64,000 nucleotides of DNA from assembly GCA_023055505.1 (NCBI GenBank), contig JALIRH010000043.1, positions 3,172,001 to 3,236,000 of the forward strand, read 5' to 3'. This stretch comes from Callipepla californica brunnescens (Eukaryota > Chordata > Aves > Galliformes > Odontophoridae). Under the pieces are notes generated by a model that saw nothing but the letters and a program-made list of their open reading frames with translations, did not search any database and was not told the DNA's origin. This document shows, piece by piece, positions 59,401 through 64,000 of this stretch. A program made the position numbers and the translations under genes. Position 1 is the stretch's first letter. The number at the start of each line of letters is the position of its first letter.

Positions 59401-59822
59401 GTTAAAGTCAACATTGGGGTCAACAAAGTCAGCATTGGGGTTAACAGGGCCAACATTTAGGTCAATAAGGCCAACTTTGGGACCAACATTTGGATCCATG
59501 TTCTATTTAGGAACAAATCATCGTGAATATTGCCCTGATTATCCCCTCCCCTATTACCTACGCTCCCCCCTGGCCCCCATCCCACAAAGCCCCCGCTCTG
59601 ACCCTTTTCCCTCAGTTTATTTAGATGGGCTGAAGAGCCGAGAGGAGCTCTACAACGAAGTCCTGGAGGACATCAGGAACAGGCTGCTGAACTGCCCCCC
59701 AGGTAAAACCCCACAGCCGGGGGGTGCGGGGACACCCCACCGCCCTCGGGGTCTCACGCCGTCCCTTCTCCTCCCTCAGGGCCCCCGAAGAGCTGAGGGA
59801 CCCCGTGTACAGAGCGATGTAA
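53411..59822 (+). CDS. NMRK2: Nicotinamide riboside kinase 2, eight coding exons
   Basis: Exons: 53411-53436, 55586-55676, 57378-57426, 57600-57771, 58034-58105, 58700-58806, 59616-59702, then a last exon ending near 59822. All introns are GT-AG and in frame. The enzyme phosphorylates nicotinamide riboside (and nicotinic acid riboside) with ATP to make the mononucleotide for NAD+ salvage. Visible features: P-loop [10 protein letters not shown] at residues 8-17 and the catalytic Asp in HQDDFFK (Asp36 by comparison with NRK1). [12 protein letters not shown] and the [20 protein letters not shown] segment match human NMRK2. The end is uncertain. Acceptor AAG at 59790 gives a 211-residue protein ending in [10 protein letters not shown]. 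Acceptor CAG at 59779 gives 206 residues ending GPPKS. Retention of the 77-bp intron gives 256 residues with stop at 59867-59869. Nearly all its introns are filled with minisatellites. Confidence 0.95.
53440..55215 (+). repeat. 1.7-kb G-rich ~30-bp minisatellite in NMRK2 intron 1
   Basis: About 50 copies of a 30-33-bp unit (GGTTGTATAGGGGATGGGAG then GGGGTTTGGGG) start within about 10 bp of the first donor site. Copies are most uniform between 53700 and 54520 and decay on both sides. Each unit has at least four G-runs on the transcribed gene's sense strand. The Pro/Tyr-rich open frame on the minus strand (53576-54541) is a periodicity artefact. Confidence 0.95.
55360..55500 (+). promoter_or_regulatory. 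CpG-island, cell-cycle-type promoter inside NMRK2 intron 1
   Basis: Just upstream of coding exon 2 lies a CpG-rich strip with YY1 element AACATGGCGGC (55363-55373), ETS site CACTTCCGG (55415-55423), GC box GGGGCGGG (55429-55436), CCAAT box (55455-55459), E2F/CDE-like GGCGCGAAA (55484-55492) and CHR-like TTCAAA (55493-55498, the reverse complement of TTTGAA). The spacing of 33 bases between CCAAT and CHR resembles DREAM/MMB target promoters. It could start a shorter NMRK2 transcript or an unrelated noncoding one. Confidence 0.5.
55735..57190 (+). repeat. 1.45-kb ~33-bp minisatellite in NMRK2 intron 2
   Basis: About 45 copies of a unit near 33 bp made of GGAGCACTGGGG, TTAATGGGATATGGGGCCAA and TGGAGCATTGGGG, with many length variants. 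Confidence 0.93.
58125..58400 (+). repeat. Minisatellite in NMRK2 intron 5
   Basis: Copies of ACCCTAAACCCTCATCCCA followed by GCGTTCCC or ACCAGCGCTGCC; period about 25-35 bp. The CCCTAAA word is not a telomere array, because it never repeats in tandem without the longer spacer. Confidence 0.88.
59110..59500 (+). repeat. 18-21-bp minisatellite in NMRK2 intron 6
   Basis: Units such as CCAACATTGGGGTCAACAAGG and the shorter GCCAACATTGGGGTCAGA repeat about 20 times, ending about 120 bp before coding exon 7. Confidence 0.93.
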
Positions 59823-60234
59823 ATACTGCTTCACGACGAGGGCTGATGTGGGAGATGTTTTGTATATAATGGAGAACCGAGGATAACTTATTCGCGACCG
59901 CGCCAGGCGGGATTTCTTATTTTATGGGGTTTTTTATATATATAGATATATTCCACCACTTTCACCCAAAGTTGGGGCTGCATTCGGGACCCGGCTGCTC
60001 CATTCCCACTGAGTAAAACCAGTTCAAATCTTTTTTTCATCTGAGCTGACATCGTAATGGGGTGGGGGGACACCTGCGGCCCCATATAACCCCACACCGC
60101 GTCCTCATTGGGGCCGGGTGGGATCTGGGCCCCGTTTGATGTGGACGTGCAGATGTCCCCGTGTTGTGTCCCATCCCAATGGGATTTGGGATGGGGGGAG
60201 CTCCCCATGGGTTCCTCTGTGTGAGGGTGTCCCT

Positions 60235-61010
60235 ATAGCACTCAGGATCCCCTCTGTAGAGTTTAAGGGTTCTTATGTTGAGCTCAGGAGGCCATAGAGT
60301 GTTTAGGAATCTGTATGGTGTTCAGGAGTCCCTGTAGCGTTTAGGAGTCCCTGTGCAGTGATCAGGAGCCCCTACAGCACTTAGGAATTCCTATATGGTC
60401 TTCAGGAGTCCCTATGAAGCATTTGGGAATCCCTACAGCACTCAGGAGTCCTTGCATAGCATTCAGGAGCCCCTATAGCACTTAGAAGTTCCTATATAGT
60501 GTTCAGCAGTCCCTATATAGCACTTCAGATTCCTTACATCACATTTAGGGATTCCCTATATGGTGGTCAGGAGTTCCCTGTACGGCATTCAGGAGCCCCT
60601 ATAGCATTCGGGATTCCCTATATGGCATTTAGAAATCCCTTCAGGACTCAGCAGTCCTTGTATGGTGTTCAGGAGTCCCTATATAGCACTCTGGAGGCCT
60701 TATATCATATTTAGGAATCCTTATTGCACTCAGCAGTCCCCACAGCATTTAGGAATCCCTCAGGAGTTCCCATACGGTATTTAGGGTTCCTTATTACAGC
60801 ATTCAGGAGCCCCTATAGCAACTAAGAGTCCCTATATAATACTTAGGGGTCCCTATATGGCATTTAGGAGCCTCTGTATAGAGGTCTGGAGTCTGTAGCA
60901 CCTAGAGAACCCTACAGGACTTGGGAGTCCCTATAGTGTTCAGGAGTCCCTATATGGTGTTCAGGAGCCCCTATACAGTACTCAGGAGCCCCTATAGTGC
61001 CCTGGAGTCC
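60235..61010 (+). repeat. ~22-24-bp minisatellite between NMRK2 and DAPK3
   Basis: About 35 imperfect copies of TTCAGGAGTCCCTATATAGC and a CACT word fill the space after the NMRK2 3' end. Confidence 0.92.
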
Positions 61011-61099
61011 GTCCCCCATAGGAGGGGAGCTCCCCACAGCCGGGGGGGCCGATGGCCGTGATCCCATGGGGGCTCCTGAAACCCAAACCCGCAGCGCCC

Positions 61100-61860
61100 G
61101 ACGCCAACGCAGCCTCAGCACTCGGTGAACTTTGTGTCTTCGGGATCAGCTGTCACTGTGGGATCCCCACACATCCCCCGAGCGGTGCCCACGCTGCCCC
61201 ACAGGGGGACACGGGAGCGGACGGAGCCCCTGGGGCTGGTGAACCCTCCCCAGGTTTCAGACAGGAGCAAATGGGGTCAGCCCCTCTGCTCCTCATGGGA
61301 TTGGGGTGAGAAGGGACTGTCCTACACTGCTCCATGGGGACATCGCCAGCACGGCAGCAGTCACGCTGTTCCCCCCCCCCCCCACCCCCCAACCTGTTCC
61401 TCCCCCCCCAGCCCTAAAATTATCGCCTGTCCGCGTGCCCCACGGGTTGGGATGAACCCGACACCCCACAGCACGTCAATGGGCACGTGGCACGGCCCCA
61501 TGGGGTGACCCATGGCACGGTCCCATGGCACGGTCACCTCCCTGCTCCCTGCACCGAGCCCCAGGGCTGGGGACTGTACGTGGCCAAACGGGTGTGGATT
61601 TGGACCCCACAACCTCCCCCAGACCCCCCCACCCCATTCCCATGACTTCCCCCAACCCAACAGACCTCTCCACTCCCACAGACCCCTCCCATTCCCCTGA
61701 TCTCCCCCAAACCCCACAGACCCCCCCCCACCCCCCAAGGCGCTCACTCCCAGCCATAAGAGTGCCAAATTCCCTCTCGCCCCCCCTCACCCCATGCCCC
61801 AAATCCCCCTCAGTGGGGGACCCCACACACTCCCCCCTCTCCCCCCATCCCCGCACAGTG
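61100..61860. other. Intergenic DNA between convergent NMRK2 and DAPK3
   Basis: C-rich plus strand with short ACCCCACAG-type words. No exon or named repeat was recognised. It lies just beyond the DAPK3 poly(A) signal. Confidence 0.3.
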
Positions 61861-61880
61861 GGGTTATGAGGACAGAAACC

Positions 61881-61886
61881 TTTATT
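61881..61886 (-). other. DAPK3: Poly(A) signal of DAPK3
   Basis: TTTATT on the plus strand is AATAAA on the minus strand, 707 bp after the DAPK3 stop codon. This is the first canonical signal downstream and so the likely end of the last exon, near 61860. Confidence 0.65.
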
Positions 61887-62289
61887 TTGTTAAAAGGGAT
61901 CAAAAGCTGCGCCCCACTGGGAGGAAGCGCTGTAGGGCAGACGGAGTGTGGGGCAGCCTTTGGGGGGGCACTTCCTGCCCTCCCCCCAAGCATGACCTCT
62001 CTGGGGTCGGGTTAGGGTTTGGGGCCACACTTGGGTCCTCCCCATAGGGCTGCGACCCCAAGGGACACAAAACATCTGCCCCACTGAGGGGAGTGGGGCC
62101 CCACATTTGGTGTAGGGCCCCCATAAGAAGCCCAAGGGAAAGGGATTGTGGCTGCAGAGCTGGAGAGCACCCCACAGCCGTCCCTACTGGGGACAACGGT
62201 GCACCAAGCTCCAGCCCCACACCGAGCTCCAGCCCCACGCTGAACTGGGGGAAGCTGCTCCAGGCACGCAAAGCCAAGCTATAGGGCCA

Positions 62290-62530
62290 CTGTCCCACCC
62301 CACTTGGTCCCTGACCCCACTGCCAAGCCACGGGGCTGCTCCCACCCCACACAGCATGTCCCCCTGACCCCACTGCCTAGCAATAGGGCTGCCCATCACA
62401 ACCCCACACGTCCCCTGACCCCAGTGCCTGACCGTGAGGCTGCTGCCCCACCCCACGGCCCCACACATTCCCCAACCCCACTGCTAACCATAGGGCCACC
62501 GCCCCACCCCACAGCCTCACCTCTCCCCCC
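62290..62530 (+). repeat. Minisatellite in the DAPK3 3' UTR
   Basis: Five or six copies of a unit of about 45-60 bp containing CCCCACTGCC, ACCATAGGGC and CTGCCCCACCCCACA, immediately after the DAPK3 stop codon in transcript order. Confidence 0.85.
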
Positions 62531-62592
62531 CAGCCCCCCCAGCCTAGCCACGGGGGCCCCCGCTCCGCCCCCCACCCCCCATCCCCACCACC

Positions 62593-63138
62593 TTAGCGGA
62601 TGCTGCCGTCCTCGCCGCCGCTCTGCAGCTTCTCCCTCTCGATGGACCAGAGCAGCTCCTGCACGAAGCGCACCTCGGAGGCCACCTGCTCTGCCAGGGC
62701 CCCGTAACGCTTCTCCAAGCGCCGGTAGCGCCGCCGCAGCCCCCCCGCCGCCTGCAGCACGCTCCTGCTCTCCTCCTGCGCCCGCTGCCGGGCGGCCTCG
62801 GCTCGGAGCAGCTCCTGCCGGATCTGCTTCAGGTCGCGGCCGATGCTCTCGTTCTCCTCTTTGTACCACGACTCCTTCTCGTCATAGATGGACAGCAGCG
62901 CCTCGATGTCCTCCCGGAAGGACTTCTTGTTCCTCTGCAGCTCGCGGAGCGTCTCCTCCGCCGCCGCCACCTCCTCCATCACTTTGGAGAAGCGCTCGAA
63001 GTTGACGTAGGTGTTGTTGGGCGGCATGCTGGAGTGCGACTTGATGGTGTACTCCTTCAGCCGCGTCGTCTTCAGCCGCCGACGCTGCTCCGCTTTCTTC
63101 CCGCTGTCCTCATTGCGGACGTTCCTCCTCTTGATCAC
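62593..63138 (-). CDS. DAPK3: Death-associated protein kinase 3, last coding exon (partial gene)
   Basis: The exon begins after acceptor CCCGCAG (minus strand) and encodes the last 181 residues in phase 0, ending at a TAA whose complement is at 62593-62595. It matches the non-catalytic tail of human DAPK3/ZIPK (about residues 275-454). It has the conserved RRLKTTRLKEYTIKSHSS segment containing the Thr299-type regulatory phosphosite and nuclear localisation signal, then a long charged coiled coil ending in a leucine-zipper-like helix (ASEVRFVQELLWSIEREKLQ). DAPK3 is a Ser/Thr kinase acting on myosin light chain and in cell death, and dimerises through this tail. Its kinase domain is encoded to the right, outside the window. 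It is convergent with NMRK2, as in human. Confidence 0.95.
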   Translation of the reverse strand: MIKRRNVRNEDSGKKAEQRRRLKTTRLKEYTIKSHSSMPPNNTYVNFERFSKVMEEVAAAEETLRELQRNKKSFREDIEALLSIYDEKESWYKEENESIGRDLKQIRQELLRAEAARQRAQEESRSVLQAAGGLRRRYRRLEKRYGALAEQVASEVRFVQELLWSIEREKLQSGGEDGSIR

Positions 63139-63229
63139 CTGCGGGGAGGTGTGGGGATGTGGGATGGGGCAACGCAGTGGGGCCAGATCGGCCCTATGGG
63201 GTGGGAAGAGCCCTGAAGGCATTCAGTGA

Positions 63230-63290
63230 CCCATGGAGCTGGAAGGGAACCACAGGGATAGGAGCACAGAATGGGGTGGGTTGGTTGGGT
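63230..63290 (-). mobile_element. Possible CR1 tail at the edge of the GGTTG array
   Basis: CCATGGAGCTGGAAGGGAAC and GGAGCACAGAATGGGGTGGG resemble the antisense CR1 end (AGAATGGGTTGGTTGGAAG type). The similarity passes straight into the GGTTG repeat. Too short and decayed to be sure. Confidence 0.4.
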
Positions 63291-64000
63291 TGAGTTGGTT
63301 GGGTTGGGTGGGTTGGTTAGATTGAGTTGGTTGGGTTGGATTGAGTAGGGTTGGACTGAGTTGGTTGGGTTGGGTTGAACTGGGTTGGGTTGGGTTGTGT
63401 TGGTTAGATTGAGTTGGTTTGGTTGAGTTGGTTGGGTTGGACTGAGTTCTTTGGGCTGGGTTGGTTGGGATGGGCTGAGCTGGTCTGGTTGGGTTGGTTA
63501 GATTGAGTTGGTTTGGTTGAGTTGGTTGGGTTGGGTTGGTTGAATTGAGTTGGGTTGGACTGAGTTGGTTGGATTGGCTGGGCTGGGCTGAGCTGGTCTG
63601 GTTGAGTTGGTTGGGTTGGGTTGGTTAGATTGAGTTGGTTTGGCTGGGTTGGATCGGGTTGGTTGGGTTGGGCTGAGTTGGTTGGGTTGGACTGAGTTGG
63701 TTGGGCTGGGTTGGTTGGGCTGGGCTGAGCTGGTCTGGTTGGGTTGGTTGGGTTGGATTTGGTTGGGTTGGTTAGATTGAGTTGGTTTGGTTGAGTTGGT
63801 GGGTTGGGTTGGTTGAGTTGGGTTGGGTTGGACTGAGTTGATTGGGTTGGGTTGGTTGGGCTGGGCTGAGCTGGTCTGGTTGAGTTGGTTGGGTTGGGTT
63901 GGTTAGATTGAGTTGGTTTGGTTGGGTTGGTTGGGCTGGGCTGAGCTGGGTTGGTTGGGTTGGGTTCAGTTGGTTGGATCGGGTTTGGTTGAGTTGGGTT
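63245..64000 (+). repeat. GGTTG-based array in DAPK3 intron, running off the window
   Basis: At least 750 bp of GGTTGGGTTGG, TTGAGTTGG, TTAGATTGAG and GGGCTGAGCTGGTCTGG words. A higher-order unit of roughly 100-150 bp can be seen, as TTAGATTGAGTTGG followed by GAGCTGGTCTGG returns several times. It starts about 110 bp upstream, in transcript order, of the DAPK3 last exon. Confidence 0.95.

Noticed and set aside
1..64000. tRNA, rRNA, snoRNA or known microRNA genes
   Set aside because: No cloverleaf, box A/B pair, or microRNA seed hairpin was recognised by reading. A covariance-model search would be needed to exclude them.

Overview
This window looks like a piece of a bird microchromosome. The basis is: spliced vertebrate genes with GT-AG introns; several antisense and sense CR1 LINE 3' fragments, the dominant avian retroposon; very GC-rich, compact genes; and minisatellites in most introns. 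The five protein genes recognised by translation are all orthologues of human 19p13.3 genes, which correspond to chicken chromosome 28. A galliform such as chicken is the best guess, but the species cannot be fixed from the sequence alone.

Layout. 1-5.5 kb: NRTN (neurturin, + strand), two coding exons at 1474-1699 and 3233-3681, with a candidate untranslated first exon ending at 787. 5.5-11.7 kb: no gene seen; AT-richer blocks that may be conserved regulatory DNA, and a 430-bp purine tract. 11.7-13.4 kb: a FUT3/5/6-type alpha-1,3-fucosyltransferase (- strand, single coding exon) with a CpG-rich, CCAAT-containing promoter. 13.5-32 kb: no convincing coding gene; scattered candidate enhancers, CR1 fragments and four simple or minisatellite arrays. 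32-49 kb: ATCAY (caytaxin, + strand), eleven coding exons between 34667 and 44313, with CpG-rich 5' DNA and large minisatellites in its first coding intron. 53-60 kb: NMRK2 (nicotinamide riboside kinase 2, + strand), eight coding exons between 53411 and about 59822. 61.8-64 kb: the last exon of DAPK3 (- strand, convergent with NMRK2); its kinase domain lies beyond the right edge.

The genes are not a functional operon. They encode a secreted neurotrophic factor, a Golgi glycosyltransferase, a neuronal BCH-domain adaptor, an NAD+ salvage kinase and a death-associated kinase. Their order matters for synteny: ATCAY-NMRK2-DAPK3 is the human order, whereas NRTN-FUT lies about 2 Mb away in human.

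No unambiguous new biological system is visible. The observations most worth checking are: a cell-cycle-type CpG promoter (YY1, ETS, CCAAT, E2F/CDE, CHR) inside NMRK2 intron 1; muscle-type elements in the NMRK2 proximal promoter; a 36-nt cassette exon, a CAGCAG acceptor and a stop codon inside a CR1 element in ATCAY; alternative C termini of NMRK2; and minisatellites, some apparently seeded from CR1 tails, that fill most of the large introns of this gene cluster. Long open frames inside these arrays are artefacts of repeat periodicity.
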